Below the pieces are notes generated by a model. It made no database searches and was not told the DNA's origin. It saw only the letters and a list, made by a program, of their open reading frames with translations. A DNA stretch of 64,000 bases from Paraburkholderia sp. IMGN_8 (GTDB taxonomy: Bacteria > Pseudomonadota > Gammaproteobacteria > Burkholderiales > Burkholderiaceae): NCBI RefSeq assembly GCF_038050405.1, contig NZ_CP150901.1, positions 682,001-746,000 of the forward strand. Reading direction: 5' to 3'. Each line of letters begins with the position of its first letter. The first letter of the stretch is position 1. Shown here piece after piece: positions 1 through 7,296 of this stretch. A program made the position numbers and the translations under genes.

Positions 1-729
1 CGCGCCATTCGGGTCAAGCGTCACGCGCGCCTTCGGGAATCGTTCGGCAAGTGCCGTCACCGCTTCGATTTCGGCGTCGCCGGGCAGCACGCCGCCCTTG
101 AGCTTGAAATCGTTGAAGCCATAGCGTGCTTGAGCGGCCTCAGCGAGGCGCACCACCGCTTCGGGCGTCATGGCTTCTTCGGTGCGAAGACGTTCCCAAT
201 CGTCGCGGCCGTCTGCTCCGTTTGCGTACGGCAGATCGGTTTTGTTCCGGTCGCCGATGTAGAACAGGTAGCCGAGCATTTCGACTTCGTCGCGCTGCTG
301 GCCTTCGCCGAGGAGTGCGGCAACCGGTACGCCCAGATGCTGCCCGAGCAAATCGAGCAACGCTGCTTCGAGCGCGGTCACTGCATGGATGGTCGTGCGC
401 AGGTCGAAAGTCTGCAAGCCGCGTCCGCCGGCGTCGCGGTCGGCGAACTGCGTGCGCGCTTTGTTGAGCACGGCCTGAAGGTTGCCGATCGACTGACCCA
501 CGACGAGCGGACGCGCATCGTCGATGGTCTTGCGAATGCTCTCGCCGCCGGGGACTTCACCGACACCGGTGTTGCCGGCGCTGTCGCGCAGAATCACGAT
601 GTTGCGCGTGAAGAACGGGCCATGTGCGCCGCTCAGGTTCATCAACATGCTGTCACGACCGGCGACTGGAACAACGCGCAATTCGGTGACCGTCGGCGTG
701 GCGTTCGATTGGGAAGTAGGTGTGGACAT
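1..729 (-). CDS. gudD: Glucarate dehydratase, N-terminal part (cut by window edge)
   Basis: This is the N-terminal 243 residues of an enolase-superfamily acid-sugar dehydratase that converts D-glucarate to 5-keto-4-deoxyglucarate in the cytoplasm. From memory of the E. coli GudD sequence, long blocks match almost word for word, such as [38 protein letters not shown] and [16 protein letters not shown], and the KLKGG stretch carrying the catalytic Lys region is present near residue 215. The full family length is about 450 residues, so the C-terminal half with most metal ligands lies outside the window. The ATG start gives the expected N-terminus. A sugar-acid MFS carrier lies immediately upstream on the same strand, supporting a glucarate uptake and dehydration operon. 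Galactarate/glucarate specificity beyond this is inference. Confidence 0.93.
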   Translation of the reverse strand, partial: MSTPTSQSNATPTVTELRVVPVAGRDSMLMNLSGAHGPFFTRNIVILRDSAGNTGVGEVPGGESIRKTIDDARPLVVGQSIGNLQAVLNKARTQFADRDAGGRGLQTFDLRTTIHAVTALEAALLDLLGQHLGVPVAALLGEGQQRDEVEMLGYLFYIGDRNKTDLPYANGADGRDDWERLRTEEAMTPEAVVRLAEAAQARYGFNDFKLKGGVLPGDAEIEAVTALAERFPKARVTLDPNGA

Positions 730-869
730 GAGAGTTGGACCAGGTAAGTTAGGAATCCGACCAGCAGGGGCCGTCTTGGCGTGCGGCGCCAGGCGCGGAT
801 GCAAGCGCCGATACAAGTATCGAAAAGAAAGCTGGAAGCGCGTTGCTCATGATGTGCTGTTCGTTGCGG

Positions 870-2201
870 TCAGTGGGCGTTGCTTTGGACGGCCGGCGCC
901 AGCGCGTCACGCTTCGCGAAACGATTGCGGGTGAGGAAGCCGGCTGCCGCAGCGATGAGCGATGCCACGCCCAGCGCGTACAGGCCGCCGGAAATCGAGC
1001 CGGTGTGCTGCTGCAGATAGCCGAAAGCGGCAGGCGCGAAGAAGCCGCCGAGGTTGCCGACCGAGTTGATCAGCGCAATCACGCCGGCTGCGACGCGTGC
1101 GTCCAGATAGCCCTGCGGAATGGGCCAGAACAGTGATGAAGCAGCCTTGAACCCGATCGCGGAGAAGCAAATCGCCACGAACGACAGAACAGGATTGCCG
1201 GACGTCGAAGCAAACAGCCCGCAAGCCGCGATGACGAGCGCTGCCGCGAGCCATGCCTGCTGGAAGCGCCACTTCGCTGACAGCACCGCAAAACAGTACA
1301 TCGCAACCATGGCAATGAGCCACGGTATCGCGTTGAACATCCCGACTTCGAAGTCCGAGAGTCCGCCCATCTTTCTGATGATCGTCGGAAGCCAGAAGGT
1401 GGCCGCGTAGATCGTCAGTTGAATCGCGAAGTAGAGGAAGCAGAACAGAAGGATTTGCGGGTCCTTCAGCAGTTTCGCCGTCGGCAGGTGCGCAGCGCCG
1501 AGCGCGTCGCGCTCGGCCTGCTCAGCAGCGATGGCCTTGGCGAGAATCTCCTGTTCGTCGGCCGTCAGCCACGTGGCGTCGCGAATACGTGACTTCAACA
1601 ACATCCAGCTCACGGCGCACAGGACGACCGAAAAACCGCCTTCGACGAGAAACATCCACTGCCAGCCGTGCAGTCCTAAACCGCGGATCGAAAGAAGGGC
1701 ACCCGTAATCGGCCCGGAAAGCACCGATGCCAGCGCAGAGCCGGCGAGGAAAACCGCGACGGCCTTGCCGCGCTCTTTCTGTGGCAGCCATTGCGTGAAA
1801 TAGAAAACAACGCCGGGGAAGAAGCCGGCCTCAGCAATGCCCAGCAGAAAGCGCAGCACGTAAAACGACGTGTCGTTCCAGACGAAAGCCATGGCCGCGG
1901 CCACGAGACCCCACGTGCCCATAATGCGCGTGAGCCAGGCGCGAGCTCCGTACTTCTGCATCAGAACGTTCGAAGGCACTTCGAACAACGCGTACCCGAT
2001 GAAGAACAAACCGCTTCCGAGTCCATACGCAGCGGCCCCGATGCCCAGATCCGCCTGCATATGCGAATTGACAAAGCCAATGTTCACGCGGTCGATGTAG
2101 TTCGCGATAAACATGATCAGGAAGAGCGGCAGCACGTGCCGCTTGACCTTGGAAACCGCGGATTCGAGCGAGCCGGCCGCGGTGGCGAGAGCAGATGTCA
2201 A
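870..2201 (-). CDS. gudP: MFS sugar-acid transporter, GudP/ACS family
   Basis: This is a 12-helix major facilitator protein of the anion:cation symporter family that probably imports D-glucarate or galactarate across the inner membrane. Family features are the first helix block HVLPLFLIMFIANYIDRVNIGF, the GIAEAGFFPGVVFYFTQWLP segment and the loop RGKAVAVFLAGSALASVLSGP. I place the start at TTG (443 residues) because GGAGA lies five bases upstream. An in-frame ATG 15 codons earlier would add a basic leader that looks non-coding. The gene lies upstream of gudD on the same strand with a 140-base gap and is divergent from a GntR regulator. The tartrate or 4-hydroxyphenylacetate carriers of the same family are alternatives; substrate is inferred from context. 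Confidence 0.85.
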   Translation of the reverse strand: MTSALATAAGSLESAVSKVKRHVLPLFLIMFIANYIDRVNIGFVNSHMQADLGIGAAAYGLGSGLFFIGYALFEVPSNVLMQKYGARAWLTRIMGTWGLVAAAMAFVWNDTSFYVLRFLLGIAEAGFFPGVVFYFTQWLPQKERGKAVAVFLAGSALASVLSGPITGALLSIRGLGLHGWQWMFLVEGGFSVVLCAVSWMLLKSRIRDATWLTADEQEILAKAIAAEQAERDALGAAHLPTAKLLKDPQILLFCFLYFAIQLTIYAATFWLPTIIRKMGGLSDFEVGMFNAIPWLIAMVAMYCFAVLSAKWRFQQAWLAAALVIAACGLFASTSGNPVLSFVAICFSAIGFKAASSLFWPIPQGYLDARVAAGVIALINSVGNLGGFFAPAAFGYLQQHTGSISGGLYALGVASLIAAAAGFLTRNRFAKRDALAPAVQSNAH

Positions 2202-2300
2202 GGTTGTCTCCAGTGTCGGCCGCTTCGACGGCCTGATCGAACGCAACGCGCCGCGTCCGGCAGCAGCGGGATATACCTCGCCATCAAATGCGAGATACGT

Positions 2301-2312
2301 TGTCAGACGACA
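2301..2312. promoter_or_regulatory. Candidate GntR operator, copy 1 (TGTC-N4-GACA)
   Basis: The box TGTCAGACGACA has 4-bp inverted arms around AGAC. It lies between the carrier gene and the divergent GntR gene, about 100 bases upstream of the carrier start. It shares the core GTCAGACGAC with a second box next to the regulator gene, which suggests a common DNA-binding protein. Confidence 0.5.
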
Positions 2313-2433
2313 GTCTACTTTCCTGGCCTGTGCTTTCCAACGGAGTGTTTACCCTGCCATCGTAGGCCTTGTATGTTGCTGGTAAGGAGAACGTGCTGTT
2401 CCGGTGCTGAATCTCATACAGGTCAACTAAGAC

Positions 2434-2443
2434 GTCTGATGAC
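2434..2443. promoter_or_regulatory. Candidate GntR operator, copy 2 (GTC-N4-GAC)
   Basis: The box GTCTGATGAC keeps the GTC-N4-GAC arms of the two neighbouring copies with a changed centre. It sits in the middle of the divergent promoter region. Confidence 0.4.
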
Positions 2444-2494
2444 TAGGATTTTGCCTGCCGCCGATTTGGACTGCGCTATGATGACCCTGTCGAG

Positions 2495-2508
2495 ACGTCA
2501 GACGACGT
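2495..2508. promoter_or_regulatory. Candidate GntR operator, copy 3 (ACGTC-N4-GACGT)
   Basis: The box ACGTCAGACGACGT has perfect 5-bp inverted arms around AGAC. It lies about 55 bases upstream of the GntR start, a position suited to autoregulation. The central AGAC is identical to copy 1. Confidence 0.5.
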
Positions 2509-2561
2509 TACGCGCACACGCAACGTGTGCTTTTCCAGCTGATGAGTCCACAAGCCACAAA

Positions 2562-3272
2562 ATGAGCAGCCTAACCGAGAAGGTGGTGGCCACCCTTTCC
2601 GACGAAATCCGCCGCGGCACCCTGAGGCCGGGCGACCGGATTCCGACCGAGGTCGAGATGATGAAGCAGCTCTCCGTGAGCCGCTCCGTTGTTCGCGAGG
2701 CGATTTCGCGCCTGCAGGCGGCGAAAGTTGTCGAGACACGTCACGGCATCGGCACATTTGTATTGGCGCCGGCCGCGGAAGAGCCGATGCAGCTGCCTGC
2801 CGCCGATCTTTCCAACATGCTCGACGTGATGGCCATCATCGAGTTCCGTATCGACGTCGAGGCCGCATCCGCCGCTCTGGCGGCGGCGAGGCGCACCGAG
2901 CAGAATCTCAAGCAGATTCGCAGCGCGCTGGAGCGTTTCGAGTCCGAACTGGAGCGAAAGAATACCGACGTGCTGGCGCACGACATCGAGTTTCATTTGC
3001 AGATCGCGCGAGCCAGCGGGAATCGCTACTTCTTCGACGTTCTCAGTCAGCTCGGCCGCGCGGTGAGCCCGCGCACGCGGCTCGGCTCCGCCGAGATCGC
3101 GGAGCTCGACCATATCGAGCACCTGCGCAACGTGCTGAGCGAGCATCAGATGATCTACCGGGCAATCGAACGTCAGGACCCGGACGACGCGCGTGCCGCC
3201 ATGCGGATGCACCTGAGCAACAGCCGCGAACGACTTCGGCGCGCACATGAGTTGAGCAAGGCGGGCGTGTAG
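2562..3272 (+). CDS. GntR-family regulator, FadR/FCD subfamily, probable glucarate regulator
   Basis: This 236-residue protein is a metabolite-responsive DNA-binding repressor of the FadR branch. Residues 1-72 form the winged helix (LRPGDRIPTEVEMMKQLSVSRSVVREAISRLQAAKVVETRHGIGTFV). Residues 95-225 form the all-helical FCD ligand domain, with the characteristic D..FH..I....GN motif around DIEFHLQIARASGN and a later histidine in MRMHL that usually helps bind a metal ion. The ATG was chosen because the winged helix begins a few residues after it; an upstream extension of the same open frame runs through the divergent promoter and is not credible. Divergence from the glucarate genes and three shared boxes suggest that it controls them and itself. 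The sugar-acid effector is inference. Confidence 0.88.
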   Translation: MSSLTEKVVATLSDEIRRGTLRPGDRIPTEVEMMKQLSVSRSVVREAISRLQAAKVVETRHGIGTFVLAPAAEEPMQLPAADLSNMLDVMAIIEFRIDVEAASAALAAARRTEQNLKQIRSALERFESELERKNTDVLAHDIEFHLQIARASGNRYFFDVLSQLGRAVSPRTRLGSAEIAELDHIEHLRNVLSEHQMIYRAIERQDPDDARAAMRMHLSNSRERLRRAHELSKAGV

Positions 3273-3397
3273 AGGGCGGGGGACCACGATCCCTTGCTGC
3301 GCTCCGTCGACAGCCAGCCTTCACTCACGCCAATCTGCGCCACCTGTTTCGCGACTGCATCGGCCAGCCGCCTGGCGTCCGCCGACACGCATGAACG

Positions 3398-3481
3398 TCA
3401 TCTCACGACGAGTTGCATGCCGCAGCAAAGGATGAAGACAAGAAGGGCAGCGGCGACTGCCATATTCAGCGGGTAGCGCAT
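3398..3481 (-). CDS. Possible 27-residue single-span membrane peptide
   Basis: A short frame encodes MRYPLNMAVAAALLVFILCC followed by GMQLVVR. It has one hydrophobic span of about 17 residues flanked by an Arg near each end, the usual pattern of bacterial mini membrane proteins. The ribosome-binding site is weak (GGTGAA close to the ATG). It lies alone in a 450-base gap between convergent genes. No family is recognised and chance occurrence is possible. Confidence 0.25.
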   Translation of the reverse strand: MRYPLNMAVAAALLVFILCCGMQLVVR

Positions 3482-3580
3482 GGTTCACCCGACGCTAGCA
3501 TTGCAGAGCCTTTATCCTAATCAACTGATGGAAGATGAAAAGTGGGCAGTGGGCGGCTATGTGCGAAAGCCAACGTAACC

Positions 3581-3603
3581 AGCCGGCTTAAACGGCTGTT
3601 TTT
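3581..3603 (+). terminator. Short hairpin with T-run
   Basis: AGCCG and CGGCT arms enclose a 7-base loop and are followed by GTTTTT, as in a rho-independent terminator. It is some 310 bases beyond the GntR stop, so it may end that transcript or an unannotated short one. Confidence 0.4.
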
Positions 3604-3631
3604 GTGCGGGAGCGCTTCCAACCGCGCAAGC

Positions 3632-3688
3632 GTTGCGCCGGGTTGCAATGCGTCGTTGTGGCTGCATTGCAACCCGCAAGCGCGCAAC
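3632..3688. other. Long interrupted hairpin downstream of the exported-protein gene
   Basis: The arms CGGGTTGCAATGC and GCATTGCAACCCG are perfectly complementary over 13 bp around a 12-base loop. They are extended outwards by GTTGCGC pairing with GCGCAAC. It starts about 35 bases past the stop of the minus-strand exported-protein gene. There is no T-run on either side, so it may stabilise the 3' end or be a REP-like element rather than a simple terminator. Confidence 0.5.
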
Positions 3689-3722
3689 TTAAGCGCCGCG
3701 CCCAGAGCGTGACGGTGACTTG

Positions 3723-4169
3723 TTACTGCGACACGGCAGGCTGCTGCATGCCCGCCGGCGCGCCGCGTGGCAGCTTGTTCGCCGCGGCCAGGTCTTCCGT
3801 GAGACTGGTGCGCAGCGTCGCGATCGCCTGGTCCGGGTTGGCCGGCTTCAACTGCTCACGAGCAAGCGAGTCGTACACGTAATGGCGCAGCATCGGATCC
3901 TGCGTCTTGTTCAACACCTCGTGATATATCGCGACGATGTCGCCTTCGCGTCCGCTCATCGCATACAGACGGCGCAGCTGTTCCAGATCGTTGACCACCG
4001 CGAAGTCCGGACCCATCGGCCCGTGAGGCGGCAGCGCGTCGCCGCGATGCGGCTCGCCGCGCGCATGGTCCGCTGCGGGCTGCGGCGGTGGCGTTTCCTG
4101 CGCAAGCGCGGCGCCTGCGGCAACGGTCAATACAGCGGCCAACGCCGCGCTCACCAATCTTTTATTCAT
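3723..4169 (-). CDS. Small exported protein of unknown function
   Basis: This 148-residue protein starts with a clear Sec signal peptide (MNKRLVSAALAAVLTVAAGAALA, cleavage before QE), so it should be periplasmic or secreted. A proline/histidine-rich low-complexity stretch (residues 25-52) is followed by a predicted helical region with VNDLEQLRRLYAMSGREGDIVAIYHEVLNKTQDPMLRHYVYDSLAREQ. The charged helical part resembles helical-repeat or chaperone-like periplasmic proteins, but I do not recognise a family. It is a single gene, convergent with the region downstream of GntR, and a long hairpin lies just past its stop. Confidence 0.7.
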   Translation of the reverse strand: MNKRLVSAALAAVLTVAAGAALAQETPPPQPAADHARGEPHRGDALPPHGPMGPDFAVVNDLEQLRRLYAMSGREGDIVAIYHEVLNKTQDPMLRHYVYDSLAREQLKPANPDQAIATLRTSLTEDLAAANKLPRGAPAGMQQPAVSQ

Positions 4170-4523
4170 GATGTCGCTCCCATTGAGACAACGCCGGCGC
4201 TACAGTGCGCCAGCGCATCAGCAACGATAGTCGACATGGCGTTTCGCCGGGTTACTGACGCCTCGTTGTAACTTACAAAGCCTTGCAGGCAGCCCAGCCG
4301 AACCGGTCAAACGAGCCGGCATGGCACGGCCGACGCCAGGGTGTGCCCGCTGGCGCAATAACGCCGGATAGCGCATGATGGCAATGATGTGCCGTCCGAC
4401 CCCACAAGCAGCAAGCGTTCGCGGGACGCGCGGCACACGCGAGGCCACCGGTCATATGTCGAGAGAAGTGCAGCGCGGCGATGCCCGGTCGGCAAGTATC
4501 CAATACGTTAAGGAGGATTTCGC
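4170..4523. other. Intergenic region between divergent genes, no gene seen
   Basis: This gap separates the divergent exported-protein and phasin-like genes. The only clear signal is the strong AAGGAGG ribosome-binding site ending eight bases before the phasin start. I see no convincing RNA gene, operator or small protein. Confidence 0.5.
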
Positions 4524-4949
4524 ATGGACCGACCTGACGCCGCCAATCCGTTTGGCGATTTCACCAAAATGCTGGAACAGTTCAAGCTCCCCGGCTTCGA
4601 CGTGCCCGCCATCATGGAAGCGCGACGCAAAGACGTCGAAGCGCTGGTTCAAGCCAATCAAACCGCTTTTCAAGGCATGCAGTCGCTCGCGCAGAAACAG
4701 GCGGACATGCTGCGCTCCACGCTGGGCGAATTGCAATCGCTGACGGGGCAGTTGTCGACGGGCGGCGCCGCGCCTTCAGCTAAAACCGCCGAGCTGATCC
4801 AGCAAAGTTTGCATAAGTCGCTCGCCGATATGCAGCAGCTCGCGCAGGCCGCGTATCAAACACAAGCCGAGTCGTATGCGGTGATCGCAAAACGTGTGGA
4901 AGAAAACGTGCAGGAGCTTAAATCGCTTTTACAGCAACAGAAGAAATAA
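4524..4949 (+). CDS. Phasin-family protein
   Basis: This is a 141-residue, almost wholly helical protein of the phasin_2 type, probably a granule-surface or regulatory protein linked to polyhydroxyalkanoate storage. The N-terminal block NPFGDFTKMLEQFKLPGFDVPAIMEARRKDVEALVQANQTAFQGMQSLAQKQ is characteristic: a short FKLPG segment, then an amphipathic helix rich in Ala and Gln. The rest (residues 85-141) is a second coiled-coil-like helix ending in QQQKK. It is smaller than typical PhaP (about 190 residues). An excellent AAGGAGG ribosome-binding site and a strong terminator frame a single-gene transcript. Granule binding itself is inferred from the family. Confidence 0.8.
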   Translation: MDRPDAANPFGDFTKMLEQFKLPGFDVPAIMEARRKDVEALVQANQTAFQGMQSLAQKQADMLRSTLGELQSLTGQLSTGGAAPSAKTAELIQQSLHKSLADMQQLAQAAYQTQAESYAVIAKRVEENVQELKSLLQQQKK

Positions 4950-5001
4950 GGGCGCGTCGCATGGCTCGATTCGAGCACGACGTGGCCTGACGAAGTATCG
5001 A

Positions 5002-5041
5002 TGCCGCGGGGCGACCATCGGGTCACCCGCGGTATTTTTTT
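5002..5041 (+). terminator. Rho-independent terminator of the phasin gene
   Basis: TGCCGCGGG and CCCGCGGTA form the stem around a loop of about 14 bases, followed directly by seven Ts. It lies about 50 bases after the phasin stop. Confidence 0.85.
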
Positions 5042-5527
5042 GCCTGAGTAACGCGGGTTCAAACAGGTCTTTTCTATTCATACAAAAGCCGTCCGATCCG
5101 ACTGTTATCGTCAGATGAAAACGGCAATTTAAGGCCAATTTCTCAGCGCTTGCTTACATACGCGCTGACATGCGCGACGCTTCGATATTTTTCTGCGTCC
5201 GCGCGAGTTTTTCGCACACCTGTTCGCTTTAAACGGCATATAGCGCAAATATATGCGCCGATGCGCCGCCCCTTGTGAATTCCGTCCCAAAAAGTCAAAC
5301 ACGCGCGAACGGCGCCGAGGCGGCGGAAGGTTTGAATCGCCTCGCAAACGATTGCAATGTCATGCCGCGATGCCTAAAGTTTCGCGTCGCCACTCCGTAG
5401 ACGCATTCACGCAACCCCACTGGTGTGAATGCAGAACCGGCACCGCCGGTCGGGGAGTGCGCCCCTAGTTCGTCGTTTGCGGTCGGTTTTGCGCCGGCCA
5501 CGAGCGTTTTACCTCGAAGGAATTCTC
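5042..5527. other. Non-coding leader region upstream of the DUF2844 gene
   Basis: This stretch of nearly 490 bases holds no credible gene. Its first half is AT-richer than the surroundings, with several short runs of A and T, and is where a promoter for the DUF2844-DUF3443 pair would be expected. I cannot fix a -35/-10 pair with confidence. The GAAGGA ribosome-binding site ends seven bases before the GTG start. Confidence 0.45.
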
Positions 5528-5986
5528 GTGAAACCGATGCTCTCTACAGGCATTGCTCGCGCAATGCTCGGGGCAAGCTGCGTGCTGTCGTTTGCCGCAC
5601 ATGCCACGCTCGGCCAGAACGCCAGCACTGTCGACAGCGATCAAACGCGCATGCGTGCAGTCGCTCATACGGCCACCACGCAAAGCGCGTATTCAGTACA
5701 CGTGATGACGATGCCGTCCGGCACGCTGGTGCGCGAGTACGTTGCACCCAACGGTATCGTCTTCGGCGTCGCGTGGGAAGGTCCGACGCTGCCGGATCTG
5801 AAGTCCATGCTGGGCGCCGCATTCGACCAATACGTCGCGGCCACCGCGACGCGCCGGGGAACGCCGCTCGCGGTCTCCAACAGCGATCTGGTGGTCTACT
5901 CCGGCGGCCATCTGCGCGCGTTCTCCGGCCATGCCTATCTGCCGCAAGCGGTGCCCGCGGGCGTCGATGTCGGCGTCATTCAATAA
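5528..5986 (+). CDS. DUF2844-family exported protein
   Basis: This 152-residue protein has an N-terminal signal peptide ending near SFAAHA, so it acts outside the cytoplasm. The body matches the DUF2844 pattern as I recall it: YSVHVMTMPSGTLVREYVAPNGIVFGVAWEGPTLPDLKSMLG, followed by a variable stretch and HLRAFSGHAYLPQAVPAGVDVGVI at the C-terminus. I chose GTG as start because GAAGGA lies just upstream and the signal peptide follows directly; an upstream extension of the frame has no such site. The next gene, the DUF3443 lipoprotein, starts 11 bases after the stop, so the two are surely co-transcribed and probably work together. No biochemical role is known to me. Confidence 0.85.
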   Translation: MKPMLSTGIARAMLGASCVLSFAAHATLGQNASTVDSDQTRMRAVAHTATTQSAYSVHVMTMPSGTLVREYVAPNGIVFGVAWEGPTLPDLKSMLGAAFDQYVAATATRRGTPLAVSNSDLVVYSGGHLRAFSGHAYLPQAVPAGVDVGVIQ

Positions 5987-5997
5987 CGGAGCGCGTC

Positions 5998-7293
5998 ATG
6001 CGTCATACGTCTTCGTTCATCACCTTGTTGTGCGCGACGCTGCTCGCGTTGCTGGTCAGTGCCTGCGGCGGCGGGGGCGGCGGCTCCAGCGGCGCGACCA
6101 CGTCGAGCAACTCCGCGACGTCGTCCGGTTCCTCCACCTCGACCAGCACGTCGGCTGGCCCGACCGTCACCAATACGTCGCCTTCGCCGCAAGTGGTGGC
6201 GGCCAATGCGGTGCGCGTCAGTGCCGATTCCGGCGTGAGCGGCGTGCCGAACATGCCGTTCGTCAGCGTGACGATTTGTGCGCCCGGCACCAGCCAGTGC
6301 CAAACCATCGATCATGTGCTGGTGGATACCGGTTCGTGGGGCTTGCGCGTGTTCGCGGCGCAATTGCCTGCATCGATGACATTGCCGCAGCAAAAGGACG
6401 GCTCGGGCAAACTGGTCGCCGAATGCATGCAGTTCTTCGACGGCTACACGTGGGGTCCGGTGAAGCTTGCCGACGTGCAGATCGCCGGTGAAAAAGCCGC
6501 CTCGTTGCCGATCCAGGTGATCGACCCGAGCTACGCTTCGGTGCCGGGCGACTGCTCGGGAGTCGGTTCGCCGCGCAATACGCCGGCTGCCTTGCAGGCC
6601 AACGGCGTGCTCGGCATCGGCGTGTTCAAGCACGACTGCGGCGCGAATTGCGTGCTGCAGGCGGTGCCCGCCACTTACTACGGCTGTAACGGCTCGGCGT
6701 GCACGGGGATTGCGCTGGTCGAAGCGTTGCAGGTGGCCAATCCGATTCCGTACTTCACCACCGACAACAACGGATCGATCCTGAGCCTGCCGACGGTGTC
6801 GGGCGGCGCGCCGGCGATTACCGGGCAACTGGTGTTCGGCATCGGCACGCAGGCCAACAATGCGCTAGGCAATGCGCAGGTGATCGGCGTAAGTCCGTCC
6901 ACCGGCACCTTCACGACGGTGCAGAACGGCACGACGTATTCGCGCAGTATTCTGGACAGCGGCTCGACCGGTCTGTTCTTCCAGACCAGTGCGTTGCCGG
7001 TGTGCGCGAGTCCGAATAACGCGTACTACTGCCCGAGCTCGACCCAGCAGTTGAGTGCGATGATCGAAGGCGTTAACGGCATCACGAGCGCGGTCACGTT
7101 CAGTGTCGGCAACGCCACGTCGATCTCGCAGACGTACAGCGGCGATGCGGCGCTGCCGTTGCTGGCTGGCCCGGCCTTCGTGACGTCGGCGATCTTCGAC
7201 TGGGGGCTGCCGTTCTTCTACGGCCGTAATGTGTACGCCGCCGTCGAGCAGCAGACGACGCCGGGCGGCACCGGTCCTTACGTCGCGTATTGA
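5998..7293 (+). CDS. DUF3443-family lipoprotein with two pepsin-like Asp motifs
   Basis: This 431-residue lipoprotein has a lipobox (LLVSAC at residues 18-23), then a Gly run and a Ser/Thr-rich linker to about residue 60 that would tether the globular part to a membrane. The globular part contains HVLVDTGSWGLRVFA with DTGS at 110-113, and SILDSGSTGLFFQT with DSGS at 320-323. These are the two hydrophobic-hydrophobic-Asp-Thr/Ser-Gly-Ser motifs of bilobed pepsin-type aspartic peptidases, about 210 residues apart, close to the pepsin spacing. Each is followed by a Gly-hydrophobic pair, again as in pepsins. Several Cys pairs suit an oxidising compartment. It is co-transcribed with the DUF2844 gene. 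The family assignment is good; peptidase activity is inference. Confidence 0.88.
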   Translation: MRHTSSFITLLCATLLALLVSACGGGGGGSSGATTSSNSATSSGSSTSTSTSAGPTVTNTSPSPQVVAANAVRVSADSGVSGVPNMPFVSVTICAPGTSQCQTIDHVLVDTGSWGLRVFAAQLPASMTLPQQKDGSGKLVAECMQFFDGYTWGPVKLADVQIAGEKAASLPIQVIDPSYASVPGDCSGVGSPRNTPAALQANGVLGIGVFKHDCGANCVLQAVPATYYGCNGSACTGIALVEALQVANPIPYFTTDNNGSILSLPTVSGGAPAITGQLVFGIGTQANNALGNAQVIGVSPSTGTFTTVQNGTTYSRSILDSGSTGLFFQTSALPVCASPNNAYYCPSSTQQLSAMIEGVNGITSAVTFSVGNATSISQTYSGDAALPLLAGPAFVTSAIFDWGLPFFYGRNVYAAVEQQTTPGGTGPYVAY

Positions 7294-7296
7294 GCG

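Noticed and set aside
5042..5110. tRNA-like GGGTTCAAA in the phasin downstream region
   Set aside because: No acceptor or anticodon stem can be formed around it; it is a chance match to the T-loop consensus.
5425..5997. N-terminal extension of the DUF3443 gene through the DUF2844 gene
   Set aside because: The true start is followed at once by a lipoprotein signal; the upstream part overlaps DUF2844 in another phase.
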